DNA of 64,000 nucleotides from NCBI GenBank assembly GCA_036704045.1, contig DATNQM010000053.1:186001-250000 (forward strand), in the 5' to 3' direction. The position numbers and the translations under genes were made by a program. The DNA comes from Ancylothrix sp036704045. Lineage in GTDB: Bacteria > Cyanobacteriota > Cyanobacteriia > Cyanobacteriales > Oscillatoriaceae. A model generated the notes under the pieces. It was not told the origin of the DNA. It saw only the letters and a list, made by a program, of their open reading frames with translations, and made no database searches. Shown piece after piece: positions 17,376 to 25,815 of the stretch (its first letter is position 1; the number at the start of each line of letters is the position of its first letter).

Positions 17376-18962
17376 ATGGCAAACAATCAAGCTGATTGCT
17401 ACTGGGAATATCTCAAACGCACTTGTCCAAATCTTGATTCACATTCTATCTCGCTTGTTGTCAGCTTTCTTGAGGGGACATCTTGGGAAAACCCTACCTC
17501 GGCTTTAGATTTTAATAATTTTGCTGTGGTGGCACTCATCGAGGCTGAACAGTGCGAGGATTTATCTCTGCGAGCAATATATCTTGATATGGCTTTGGAT
17601 GCTTTAAATCGGGGTGTCCAGTTGTATAAAAACCCTCTGTGTGCTGCCCATCTGGCTTTGGTTAAGGCTATGACTGGAGAAATGTACACATCAGCACACC
17701 TAGCTTTTAATACTTTTGTAGAAATTCTGCAACCGGCTTTTGCTGGCACTGAAAAGCTACTCCCCGGTATTGTATATTTGCCTTCTGTTTCTAGTAGTTT
17801 AAAAAATGCTGACTCGGAGTTAATAATTCAGCTATTAAACGCTGAGGAAGGCTACGCACAATCTCTACTTTTGTTGAGTGAAGCACTTTGTCGTTCACAA
17901 CTGGCTTTTTACACCGGCGTTAGCCTCCGCGCTTTACACTTAGCGTCTCACATTTTTTCGAGTTCTATATCTTTGAATTTAAAGCTGGGAATATCCAGTC
18001 TTGTCAACAGTCAAGAAGAAGGTCTTTTTTACTTACATCGGGCTAGACTTCTCTCTACAGATGCGCCTCCTATTCTTCAAGCACTTTATCTGGCTTATCG
18101 AGATTTAAAACAAAAACACCTAGCTAATTTTTGGTTAGGTATTGCTCAACAAAAACTTCAAAAAAATCCTGAGAGTTTAGACTTACAGTGGGCTAAGTTA
18201 AATGGGGATTCTCCTCTGACTTATGTGGCTTTTGACCAAAATCTTGTTTTAGCAGTGGAGCCAAGTTTTCGCAGTTATGTCACGAGTGTATTACTTGCTG
18301 AGGGAGATTGGTTTGAAAAAGAAATGGAGTTCTGGCGAAGTTCTATTAAGCATGGTATGACGGTTATTGATGTGGGGGCTAATGTTGGTGTTTATACTTT
18401 CAGCGCAGCCCAACGGGTAGGATCTCAGGGGAGGGTTTTGGCTGTTGAACCGTTTTCTGGTTGTGTACGCTGTTTAGAAGAAAGTTGTCGTATAAATAAT
18501 ATAAGTTGGGTAAAAGTTTGTGCCGGCGCTGCAAGTGATCGCGAAGGAACTGTACGCTTATCTTTGTTTTCTGCAAGCGAATTAAATGAGGTTACGACAA
18601 AAGAAAGCTCACCGAATATGCCGCCAGGATCTTTTGAGGATGTCCGTTGTTTTACTTTAGATAGTCTCATTGATGAGGAAAATCTAAGTAGAGTGGATTT
18701 TCTCAAAATTGATGCTGAGGGTCATGAAATGTCGGTTTTAGCCGGCTCTGAAAGAATTTTGTCGCAATTTTCTCCGGTTATTCTTTATGAAAATATCGCC
18801 GGTTCTAAAGGTTCTAATACGGCGGTGGCTGAGTTCCTCCAACTCAGAGGATATAAGTTGTTTACTTACCGAGGTTATGTAAGAGATTTAAAGGCCCTAG
18901 ATTCTGCTATGGATATGGCGGCAACTTTAAATATTATTGCTATTCGCGGCTCTTCTATTTGA
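17376..18962 (+). CDS. FkbM family methyltransferase with helical N-terminal half
   Basis: With the ATG at 17376 the protein has 528 residues; a TTG four codons earlier is less likely. Residues 1-270 are helical and look like degenerate TPR repeats. The C-terminal FkbM domain (about 310-510) shows the SAM-binding motif VIDVGANVGVYTFSAAQRVG, then VEPFSGCVRCLEE and DFLKIDAEGHEMSVLAGSE. FkbM enzymes O-methylate sugars or other small hydroxyl groups, often in polysaccharide or natural-product synthesis. No glycan cluster surrounds it. The acceptor is therefore unknown. Confidence 0.9.
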   Translation: MANNQADCYWEYLKRTCPNLDSHSISLVVSFLEGTSWENPTSALDFNNFAVVALIEAEQCEDLSLRAIYLDMALDALNRGVQLYKNPLCAAHLALVKAMTGEMYTSAHLAFNTFVEILQPAFAGTEKLLPGIVYLPSVSSSLKNADSELIIQLLNAEEGYAQSLLLLSEALCRSQLAFYTGVSLRALHLASHIFSSSISLNLKLGISSLVNSQEEGLFYLHRARLLSTDAPPILQALYLAYRDLKQKHLANFWLGIAQQKLQKNPESLDLQWAKLNGDSPLTYVAFDQNLVLAVEPSFRSYVTSVLLAEGDWFEKEMEFWRSSIKHGMTVIDVGANVGVYTFSAAQRVGSQGRVLAVEPFSGCVRCLEESCRINNISWVKVCAGAASDREGTVRLSLFSASELNEVTTKESSPNMPPGSFEDVRCFTLDSLIDEENLSRVDFLKIDAEGHEMSVLAGSERILSQFSPVILYENIAGSKGSNTAVAEFLQLRGYKLFTYRGYVRDLKALDSAMDMAATLNIIAIRGSSI

Positions 18963-18978
18963 GCAACAGCTATCTAGT

Positions 18979-19854
18979 TTATGTTTGTTTTGGGACTCGA
19001 AGTGTGTTCGAGGTAATGATGGCTTTGGTTGTGGGCAAAAGTTCTGGATAGAAGTTTGTGTTTTGTTGAAAAACTGGTTCGATAAATACTTTCATTTGCT
19101 CCATTTTTACCGCTCCAAATATTGTAGCAAAGGAGACATCTGTGGCATCCCGGCCGGTGCCAATGCGAATGGTGCCGGTTAAAGGTGCTAGGCGGGTGGC
19201 ATCAAATAAATACCATTCATTGTTGAGATAAGCTTCAAAATAAGCGTGAAAATCGGGGGGATTTAAGCCATAGGCATAGCCTCCAACAAATCGGGTGGGG
19301 ATGTTTAGGGCTCGGCAAAAGGCGATTCCTAAATGGGCGAAGTCTCGGCAAACTCCGGCTCTTTGAATGGCTGTATCATAGGCTGAGGTTTGGGAGTCTG
19401 TGCTGCCGGAAATATAGGTGACTTTTTCATAAATCCAGTTACAAATTGCTTGAACTCGGCTATATCCGGGCAGTAAGTTGCCAAATTCGCTGTCTGCTAG
19501 TTGCATTAGTTGATCGGATTGGCAATACCTGCTGGGCAAAACGTAGGGCAATATTTCTAGGGGTAATTCTGCGGGGGAGACTTCAATAATGGGGCTTGAT
19601 TCTTTAAGAAGGGGAGAGGTTTCAACGGTGGCGCGGTAATTTATTTCTAGTTTTCCTGGGTTTGCGTTGACTCTAAAGTAGCGATTTTCTTTGTCTGGAT
19701 CGCTGTTGTTTGCTTCTATTTCTGTTTTGGGTGTGATTTCTAGGGTTTCTTCGTTAATTTTTTGGTGGTTGTTATTGTAGGGTCGAATGTTGAATATAAG
19801 GGTACTGGGTTGCAATATCTCGTAGGCGAGGAGGCACCCAAGGTTAAATTTCAT
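18979..19854 (-). CDS. Transglutaminase-like cysteine peptidase family protein
   Basis: The 291-residue protein has a beta-rich N-terminal half (about 1-110) and a transglutaminase core. The triad is visible as Cys in RAGVCRDFAHLG, His in NPPDFHAYFEAYL and Asp in WYLFDATRLAP, in normal order and spacing. Bacterial members of this type are usually amidases or peptidases; they are often encoded with circularly permuted ATP-grasp and alpha-E partners, which are absent here. There is no signal peptide, so it is cytosolic. The gene converges with the FkbM gene, 16 bases apart. Confidence 0.9.
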   Translation of the reverse strand: MKFNLGCLLAYEILQPSTLIFNIRPYNNNHQKINEETLEITPKTEIEANNSDPDKENRYFRVNANPGKLEINYRATVETSPLLKESSPIIEVSPAELPLEILPYVLPSRYCQSDQLMQLADSEFGNLLPGYSRVQAICNWIYEKVTYISGSTDSQTSAYDTAIQRAGVCRDFAHLGIAFCRALNIPTRFVGGYAYGLNPPDFHAYFEAYLNNEWYLFDATRLAPLTGTIRIGTGRDATDVSFATIFGAVKMEQMKVFIEPVFQQNTNFYPELLPTTKAIITSNTLRVPKQT

Positions 19855-19964
19855 AGGAATAATTGTTTAGGGAGTTTAATTTTATCTTGGCTGATGGGGG
19901 CCGGCCCCAACTAGTACCGGAAGATAGAATTATTGTTAAGGTTTTTTGACTCTGCCGGTTTTTG

Positions 19965-20408
19965 TTAAAAATATTTGGGACCAGTTTGTTGAAGGTTATA
20001 TTTACTTTGCATCAATTTAGCTTGCTCAAGGGGCATATCTTGGGCCGCAATGGTGGCAATTTGTGTCCAGTTGAAGAGTTCCTGGCTGCTGTTGGCTTGT
20101 GCAAATTGCTGGATATAAAATTCTGCCCAAAATTTGGGGGCGACTTTGCCCCAACGCCGCCGCCAGTATAGGTAATCTTTGGCGGTGGGAGGTTGAACGT
20201 TTGGAATTGGTGGCAAATCGGCATAGCTGACAAATCGGCTGAGGTGGGGGCCAACTACCAGGAGCACTTTTGCCCAGCGTTCGATGCGGTTTATGTCTTG
20301 CAGTCTGACGCCTAATAAGATGGCTATGGCTTGTTTGGTGACGAATCGAGTCAGCCGGTGCCAGGGAGTGTAGAGGGGTTGTTTTGTTGGTTTAAATTTT
20401 GTTACCAT
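19965..20408 (-). CDS. Conserved-looking hypothetical protein
   Basis: This is a predicted basic, tryptophan-rich protein of 147 residues. A hydrophobic helix (ERWAKVLLVVGPHLSRFV) lies near 44-61 and a YLYWRRRWGKVAPKFWAEFY stretch near 79-98. I do not recognise a family or catalytic motif, and there is no signal peptide. The frame has balanced composition and its own ATG, which supports it as a gene. Its neighbours give no functional clue. Confidence 0.65.
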   Translation of the reverse strand: MVTKFKPTKQPLYTPWHRLTRFVTKQAIAILLGVRLQDINRIERWAKVLLVVGPHLSRFVSYADLPPIPNVQPPTAKDYLYWRRRWGKVAPKFWAEFYIQQFAQANSSQELFNWTQIATIAAQDMPLEQAKLMQSKYNLQQTGPKYF

Positions 20409-20510
20409 AATAATATTATTTGATTTACTTAGGGGCGAATGCTAGAGGTCTGGAAACCTGTTGTCTGGCGTTCGCCTTTTTGTTATAACTATTAAATATC
20501 ATTTTTGAAA

Positions 20511-20521
20511 AGTTGTCAACT
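20511..20521. promoter_or_regulatory. Perfect palindrome abutting the XRE gene start
   Basis: AGTTGTCAACT is a perfect inverted repeat around a central T and ends one base before the ATG at 20522. A bound regulator here would block transcription or translation initiation, so it could be an autoregulatory site of the small helix-turn-helix protein. The sequence to its left (TTGAAAAGTTGTC) also resembles the cydA motif but lacks its symmetry. Confidence 0.35.
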
Positions 20522-20734
20522 ATGGGTTTAATTCGGTTAAAAATTTATGAATTGGCTTCGGAAAGAGGCTGGACTATTAAACAAGTTGCTGATTTTTCTG
20601 GCGTACCCTACACAAGTTTGGTTCGCTACGCTAATTCGGCTGGTCTTGCTTCAATGGATGTGACTTCTCTGCATAAGTTAGCCCGCGTTTTTGATGTGCT
20701 TGTGGAAGATATGTATGAAATTGTTAGAGAATAA
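20522..20734 (+). CDS. Small XRE-type helix-turn-helix regulator
   Basis: This is a 70-residue protein consisting of one HTH_XRE domain: GLIRLKIYELASERGWTIKQ, then VADFSGVPYTSLVRYANSAG as the recognition helix region, then LHKLARVFDVLVEDMYEIV. The ATG at 20522 is preferred to a TTG three codons earlier. Such single-domain proteins are usually dimeric repressors, often of toxin-antitoxin or accessory loci, but no partner toxin frame is adjacent. A palindrome touches the start codon, and an intrinsic terminator lies about 80 bases after the stop. Confidence 0.85.
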   Translation: MGLIRLKIYELASERGWTIKQVADFSGVPYTSLVRYANSAGLASMDVTSLHKLARVFDVLVEDMYEIVRE

Positions 20735-20816
20735 TAAAAAGTTGACATTTTTTGATAAAATCTTCTTGATTTTTTTTAAAAAACTATAGAATTTTAAAAT
20801 TTTTCTGACTAAGATT

Positions 20817-20852
20817 CAGGCCCCAACTTAAAGTTAGATGGGCCTGATTTTT
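20817..20852 (+). terminator. Intrinsic terminator after the XRE gene
   Basis: CAGGCCC (20817-20823) pairs perfectly with GGGCCTG (20840-20846) and is followed by ATTTTT. It terminates plus-strand transcription from the regulator gene just before the convergent chemoreceptor gene. There is no T-run on the minus strand. Confidence 0.8.
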
Positions 20853-20853
20853 A

Positions 20854-22404
20854 TTAAAGTATTTCTTTGAGATAAACCGCAGCTTCATTGAGCTTTTGAG
20901 TGCCTATTTTTGTTTGGGTAATTCCCGTCGCAGTTTCGGCTGCTCCTTGGTTAATAGCGTTCATGGCTTCGACAACTTGCTCAATGGCAATTGCTTGCTG
21001 TTTGGCGGTTAAAGAGATTTGTTGGCAGCTTTCAACGACTTTGTTGATACCGCTAAGGGAGACTTGTTGATTGTTTAGAATAATGTCGTTGATGGCTTGT
21101 GCAACGCTGATAAAGTTGTCTGAGGTTTGGCGGGATAGTTTGATGCTTTGTTCTGCTTTATTTACTCCTTCACTGGTAACATTGACGGTTAAGTTAATGC
21201 CGACTTTTATTTGTTCGATGATAAGATTAATTTTTTCTGCTGATTGTTTGCTTTGATCGGCTAATTTGCGAATTTCTGTGGCGACAATGCCGAAACCTTT
21301 TCCATGTTCTCCTGCTCTGACAGCTTCAACGGCGGCGTTTAGCGCTAACATATTTGTTTGATTGGCAACGTTGCTCACTAACTCGGTGATGCTGTTAATT
21401 TGATTAGCTTGTTGATTGAGATGATTAATATGTTGGGCGATGGCTTCTACTTTGTCTTTTAAAAGTATTATTTCTTCCATTGTTTGGGATACAAATTGGG
21501 TGCCGGTTTGAGCTTGGCTTAATACTTGGTTTGCACCACTGGTGGAAGATTCGGCTAATTTTAATAGTTGACGGGCGTTTTCAGCAGATAATTCTGCTTG
21601 CTCGGCTGCATGGCGGGAGGAAGCGCCTAGTTCATCCATTGTGGCGGTGGTTTCATGTACTGATGAGGCTTGCTGACTGGAATTACGTTCTTGTTCTTCA
21701 ACGGTGGCTGCTATTTCGGTGGAGGAACTGGCAATAGTGCCAATAGCAGAGTTAATGATGTTGGTAACTCCAGAAGAAATAGTTAAGGCGATGATCACAG
21801 AAAGAACGATCACTAAAATTGAACTGAATACAATTACTGTTAGCAAAAACTGCAAGGCTTGATTTGCTTCGATAGTTTTTTCTATTATTATTTCGCGTTG
21901 ATTTTTTTCAAAATCTACGGTTAGGGGTTCAAATTCCTCTACAAATTTTGTACCTTTACCGGTTTTAAATAAGGTTAAAGATTCTTGAATTTTATTTTCA
22001 TCGACTAGCTGAAAGTTTTTTATTGCATATTCATCATAATTATCTACAAGTTTTAGCATTTTTCTGAAACGGTCGATTTGTTCGGCGTTGCGAATTAAAC
22101 TTTCTGCTGTAATGGCTCGTTGTTTAAGGGTGGTAAAGCTTTCTTGATAGTTGCGCTTAAATTCTGGGTTTTTGGATATGATATACCCGCGCAGGTTGCC
22201 TATCATAACTTGGGCTAAGTTGGAAATAGCATTTGTTTCGATGAGGACTTTCTGGACTCTTTCCACTTCTCCAAAGGTCTCAAAAACTTGATTGGCTGTT
22301 GAGTAGACTAAGCCTCCCACTCCCAGGTACACACAGACCGGCACGGCATAACCTAATAGTAGCCTATTTTTTAGCGATAGTTTACGGTTCATATTTTTGT
22401 CCAT
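20854..22404 (-). CDS. Methyl-accepting chemotaxis protein without recognisable HAMP domain
   Basis: With the ATG at 22404 the protein has 516 residues. The first membrane span is at about 15-37. A helical-bundle sensor domain of about 150 residues follows, then a second span near 187-210. The C-terminal signalling domain contains the conserved tip AVRAGEHGKGFGIVATEIRK. It should relay an external signal to a CheA kinase; no che genes are in this window. After the second span only a short NIINSAIGTIASSSTEIAAT linker precedes the signalling coiled coil, so a normal HAMP domain is not apparent. Confidence 0.92.
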   Translation of the reverse strand: MDKNMNRKLSLKNRLLLGYAVPVCVYLGVGGLVYSTANQVFETFGEVERVQKVLIETNAISNLAQVMIGNLRGYIISKNPEFKRNYQESFTTLKQRAITAESLIRNAEQIDRFRKMLKLVDNYDEYAIKNFQLVDENKIQESLTLFKTGKGTKFVEEFEPLTVDFEKNQREIIIEKTIEANQALQFLLTVIVFSSILVIVLSVIIALTISSGVTNIINSAIGTIASSSTEIAATVEEQERNSSQQASSVHETTATMDELGASSRHAAEQAELSAENARQLLKLAESSTSGANQVLSQAQTGTQFVSQTMEEIILLKDKVEAIAQHINHLNQQANQINSITELVSNVANQTNMLALNAAVEAVRAGEHGKGFGIVATEIRKLADQSKQSAEKINLIIEQIKVGINLTVNVTSEGVNKAEQSIKLSRQTSDNFISVAQAINDIILNNQQVSLSGINKVVESCQQISLTAKQQAIAIEQVVEAMNAINQGAAETATGITQTKIGTQKLNEAAVYLKEIL

Positions 22405-22413
22405 TCTAATCAA

Positions 22414-22753
22414 GAGTATAACAAAGTTAATTGGGGTTTAGTTATCCAATTTTTTGGGTAGATGACCGATGACACTTGTGACTAAAAAAAGTCAGGAATC
22501 AATCAATTATGAAGAGTTTATAAAATTTTTGGTTAACAAAAACCGGGGCTTCTACAGGGGTTATTGTTAAAATATGTGTAGTAACTACAACGGTTTTAGT
22601 TTGTCTGAAGCAGAACGAGAGTTTATAAAAACCCGATTTTTAGAATAACCGGGTTTTTGGCTGACCATAGTGATGTGAAAAAGGCTATATCAAAAACGCC
22701 AAAGAAAAAATTAACAATTCCAATCCTAACTAAAAAACGTTGTAAAATTGGTT
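22414..22753. other. Intergenic region with a dispersed hairpin repeat
   Basis: About 340 bases lie between two minus-strand genes. The only clear element is the hairpin repeat at 22620-22670, described separately. The rest is AT-rich and must contain the chemoreceptor promoter (TATACT on the minus strand just before its start is a weak -10 candidate). No coding frame is supported. Confidence 0.5.
22620..22670 (-). terminator. Hairpin terminator, copy 2 of the 51-bp dispersed repeat
   Basis: AAAAACCCGATT (22627-22638) pairs with AACCGGGTTTTT (22647-22658) with one mismatch. It lies 83 bases downstream of the coiled-coil protein gene and ends in GGGTTTTT on either strand, so it can act as an intrinsic terminator. 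The flank TTTTGGCTGACCATAG matches the hairpin after pheS at 15 of 16 positions. Confidence 0.6.
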
Positions 22754-23332
22754 TTACCAGTGATATTTTCTGACGATATCTTGAGGCCCAGGCGGCGTTT
22801 CCGGTTCTCTAAGGGGTATGGTTCTAATTAAAGTAGAATCTGTTGCCGATTGATATTCTTCCAGTCTAGGTGGGGCGACGGTTAGGGCGTTGGGTGGTGA
22901 AATTTTTGTTTGTTCTGTGAGTTGTTCAACTTGGGTGCTGAGGGTTGTTACAGACTGTTCTAAAACGGTGAATTTTTTTTGCAGGTTTAAGATGGTGCCG
23001 GTGAGGCTTTCTAGGTCTTGGTTGGCTTGAATTTTTTGGGCTTCTTCGTTAAGTTGGGCTATATTGGTTTTTAGTTCAAACACGCGCTCATTAACTATGC
23101 TGTTTATGTTGGTGAGTTTTTCGTCGAGTTGGGTGACGGCGGCGGTTAGTCTGTTTCTGGTTAGGTTTTCGGTGCGCTGGCGGTTAAATAAATTGAGTGT
23201 TAATGACAGGGATAGGGGAACGGCAGCATAGATGACTTGCTGGGATGCCAAAGAAGCAGCAGAACCAATTAAAGAGCCAGAAATTGACAAATATTCAGCG
23301 ATTTGCAACCAGTCGAGGTTATTTGCTTTCAT
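22754..23332 (-). CDS. Membrane-anchored coiled-coil protein, function unknown
   Basis: The 192-residue protein has a hydrophobic N-terminal part (about 14-48, including SGSLIGSAASLASQQVIYA) that may form one or two membrane segments. A long heptad-rich coiled coil runs from about 60 to 145 (repeats of LDEKLTNINS, QLNEEAQKIQ, VTTLSTQVEQL). The tail is proline-rich. Such proteins are usually structural or scaffold factors. I do not recognise a named family, and the surrounding genes give no pathway. Confidence 0.72.
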   Translation of the reverse strand: MKANNLDWLQIAEYLSISGSLIGSAASLASQQVIYAAVPLSLSLTLNLFNRQRTENLTRNRLTAAVTQLDEKLTNINSIVNERVFELKTNIAQLNEEAQKIQANQDLESLTGTILNLQKKFTVLEQSVTTLSTQVEQLTEQTKISPPNALTVAPPRLEEYQSATDSTLIRTIPLREPETPPGPQDIVRKYHW

Positions 23333-23808
23333 GGGATAAAGTCACAAAATGGTTTTGTTTGAGTAAAAATTGTTAGCTTTGCATTTCAATGTACCTGAAA
23401 ATGGCAAAATATCCCCTGATCTTGATGCTTTGTAGAGGTTGGGAGCATAGGATATAGGATAATGGCTATTGTTTGTTTTAGGCTAATTTTTGTTTTCGCT
23501 AGTTTGGTTGAATAGGGGATGCACGACTTTCTGTACCTTTTTCCAAAAATAGGCCAGTTTCACAGAATTTTTTATGGGATGCTGTGATCATTTTCGCAAA
23601 TATTGTCTTTTTCGGGTGTTTGGATAATTTTAGATGATTTTAAAAGCAGTTTTTTTTTAAAATTTATTTGGTTGATGTCGGTTTTTATTAATGTTGTTGA
23701 TGCGGGTAATGGTTTTTTGTATTGATATGCCGGTGGAGTAGTGAAGTAGCTACAGTTAATCCACCGGCTAAGGAGTATTTTGGCTGGCAAGGGTAGGAAA
23801 ATTGACTT
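23333..23808. other. Intergenic region with one long-loop inverted repeat
   Basis: About 475 AT-rich bases. GCCGGTGGA (23729-23737) and TCCACCGGC (23760-23768) form a perfect 9-bp stem with a 22-base loop that contains a smaller GTAG/CTAC stem. It lies 40-80 bases after the stop of the secreted-protein gene and may protect or end that mRNA, but no T-run follows. A 72-codon minus-strand frame crosses the region and has no supporting features. Confidence 0.5.
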
Positions 23809-24342
23809 TTATTGTATATCCAATCTTTGGGCATTTCCTATGGGTTTAAATCGGGAGAGAAAGTTTTGAAATTTAGGGATTTTATTGCCATTTAAATTTA
23901 AAACCGGCAAGTTCACTACTTTTTTATCGGCTGCTGCTCCATATCCATAGGTAATTACGGTTCTTTCTGGTGTGCCGGTGCCATAGGCAAAGGTGATATC
24001 TCTTACCAGTTTACAATCCATGAAAAATTTTCCCATGTTTATGTTGCCATTGCCGGCGAAATAATGCCATTCTACGCTGTTCCATCCATCTCTACAGTAG
24101 CCGTTGGCAACTTCAAACATTTTGGAAAGATGAACGTCATACAGCGTTAATCTGCCGCCATAAACGTGACGAGTTGTATCTTTATCTGGAACAATTATAA
24201 TCGCTCGCGCTGCACCGGGTTTTTGTGGATTTACAAAGCGAATTGATGTAATGGGAACGGCTGTACCGGCATTGGCTATGGCTGGAATAATGCCGGTTAT
24301 TAGAAGGGTACCAGCCGCAATACTCAAGATTTTTTTCAGCAT
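23809..24342 (-). CDS. Small secreted protein of unknown function
   Basis: The 177-residue protein has a classical signal peptide (MLKKILSIAAGTLLITGIIP, cleavage near IANA-G). The mature part is beta-rich with one cysteine pair (C in GYCRDGWN and C in FMDCKLV) likely to form a disulfide in the periplasm. I do not recognise the family. No operon partner is apparent. Composition and start context support a genuine gene. Confidence 0.75.
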   Translation of the reverse strand: MLKKILSIAAGTLLITGIIPAIANAGTAVPITSIRFVNPQKPGAARAIIIVPDKDTTRHVYGGRLTLYDVHLSKMFEVANGYCRDGWNSVEWHYFAGNGNINMGKFFMDCKLVRDITFAYGTGTPERTVITYGYGAAADKKVVNLPVLNLNGNKIPKFQNFLSRFKPIGNAQRLDIQ

Positions 24343-24490
24343 AACTTTTTAGGAATTGTTATTTACTTTTTCCTACAAGGCTATGGGTGGATTTTCCTTA
24401 AATGAATTATAGAGTTTTGTTAAGTATTTACCTGATTAATTAGGATTTTTTAAGGGCTTTATTTATATTAAGTAGAAGGACTTAATTATT

Positions 24491-24567
24491 TGTAGGATGC
24501 TTCGAGCGTAAGCGCAACCCATCAAAGCCTCTATTGTGTTGGGTTTCGTTACTCAACCTAACCTACA
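24491..24567. repeat. Dispersed cyanobacterial inverted-repeat element (MITE-like)
   Basis: The ends TGTAGG and CCTACA are inverted copies, and internal AACCCA (24516-24521) and TGGGTT (24540-24545) pair as well, giving a 77-base imperfect hairpin. The right part, GTTGGGTTTCGTT followed by CTCAACCTAACCTACA, matches a short repeat known to be scattered through many cyanobacterial genomes between genes. It carries no coding capacity. Confidence 0.65.
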
Positions 24568-24807
24568 TTACCTAGAATTTAATTAAGTTGACTTACTTAT
24601 TTTTCTATATGCTGACCTCCCTGGGGTGGTTGTTTTTGTACTTGATATGATTGAAAACCGCTATATTTTAATGATAAAATTTTAATTTTTTTAGAGAAAA
24701 AATGGTAACTTTAAAGTGGTTTTTTAGAGATTTTGATGTTTTTTACTAAGGTGGTTTTTGGTTTAATATACTCTTGATTAAATTGGCTAGGACTGAGATA
24801 GATTTGT

Positions 24808-25707
24808 ATGAACACTCAAAAACAAAATTGGTTTAAGTTGGCTTTCCAAGTTGAAGGCTCAGTGATTGTTTCGATTATGCCTCGTGTTTTCTTATGTACG
24901 ATTTTTGGACTGTTTGTTGCAGTTTTGTATGACCTAAAATGGCCGGTTTCTTGGCCGAGCATTTTGATTCCAGTTTTGTCTTTGGTTTTAGGTTTGTTGT
25001 TGGTTTTTCGGACAAATACTGCTTATGATAGATTTTGGGAAGGGAGAAAATGTTGGGGCACGTTAGTTATTAATGTCCGAAATTTAGCGCGTCAAATTTG
25101 GTGCTTTGTAGATGAAAGTCAAGCAGGAAGCCGAGAAGAAAAGCAGGCAGTTTTACGTCTTTTAGTGGCTTTTGCTGTGGCAATGAAATTACATTTGCGT
25201 GGGGAAAAAATTAATGGCGAAGTTGAGGAATTAATTTCGCCTTCGCGCTATATAATATTACAAGAAATGGCTAACCCGCCCTTAGAAATTGCTTTTTGGA
25301 TTGGAGATTATTTTAAACAACAACAGCAAAAAAAATGCCTTGACAGTTATCAAGTGATGTCAATGAATCAGCACTTAAATAACATGATTGAAGCGTTGAC
25401 CGGCTGTGAGCGGATTTTACGCACGCCTATTCCTTTGGCTTATGCAATTCACCTGAAACAATTGTTGTTAATTTATTGTTTAGGGTTGCCTTTTCAAATG
25501 GTGAAAGAGTTAAGTTGGTGGATGGTGCCGGTGGTAGCTATTTTGAGTTTTGCTTTATTTGGAATTGAAGAGATTGGAATTGAAATTGAAAACCCTTTTG
25601 GCTACGACAAAAATGACTTACCTATTGATGCAATTTGCGCTACAATGCGCCAAAATATTGAAGATTTAATGAGGGTATCTTCCCCCAACGAGAAAATAAA
25701 TGACTAA
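24808..25707 (+). CDS. Bestrophin family anion channel (copy 2)
   Basis: The 299-residue protein is a close relative of the one at 9394-10332: the FRTNTAYDRFWEGRK signature, LVAFAVAMKLHLRGE, CERILRTPIPLAYAIHLKQL and EEIGIEIENPFGYDKNDLP are shared nearly word for word. It has four main hydrophobic segments and should form a pentameric anion channel. It lacks the extra N-terminal residues of copy 1. Two such genes 15 kb apart suggest duplication with divergence in expression or membrane location, since both keep the pore motifs. Confidence 0.9.
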   Translation: MNTQKQNWFKLAFQVEGSVIVSIMPRVFLCTIFGLFVAVLYDLKWPVSWPSILIPVLSLVLGLLLVFRTNTAYDRFWEGRKCWGTLVINVRNLARQIWCFVDESQAGSREEKQAVLRLLVAFAVAMKLHLRGEKINGEVEELISPSRYIILQEMANPPLEIAFWIGDYFKQQQQKKCLDSYQVMSMNQHLNNMIEALTGCERILRTPIPLAYAIHLKQLLLIYCLGLPFQMVKELSWWMVPVVAILSFALFGIEEIGIEIENPFGYDKNDLPIDAICATMRQNIEDLMRVSSPNEKIND

Positions 25708-25815
25708 TTTTAAATGCCTTTTATAGAAAGTTTTAAAATGATATAAAAGGAAAATGTAGGGGCGTTAACTTAATTTTACAGAGGAATTTTTCTGTTTTCG
25801 CCCCCATACCAAAAA

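Noticed and set aside
21921..21942. tRNA T-arm-like sequence AGGGGTTCAAATTCCTCT
   Set aside because: It lies inside the chemoreceptor coding sequence and no acceptor, D-arm or anticodon stem can be built around it.
23572..23790. 72-codon minus-strand frame
   Set aside because: It covers the 23729-23768 inverted repeat, has no ribosome binding site, and has Lys/Ile-rich composition like surrounding non-coding DNA.
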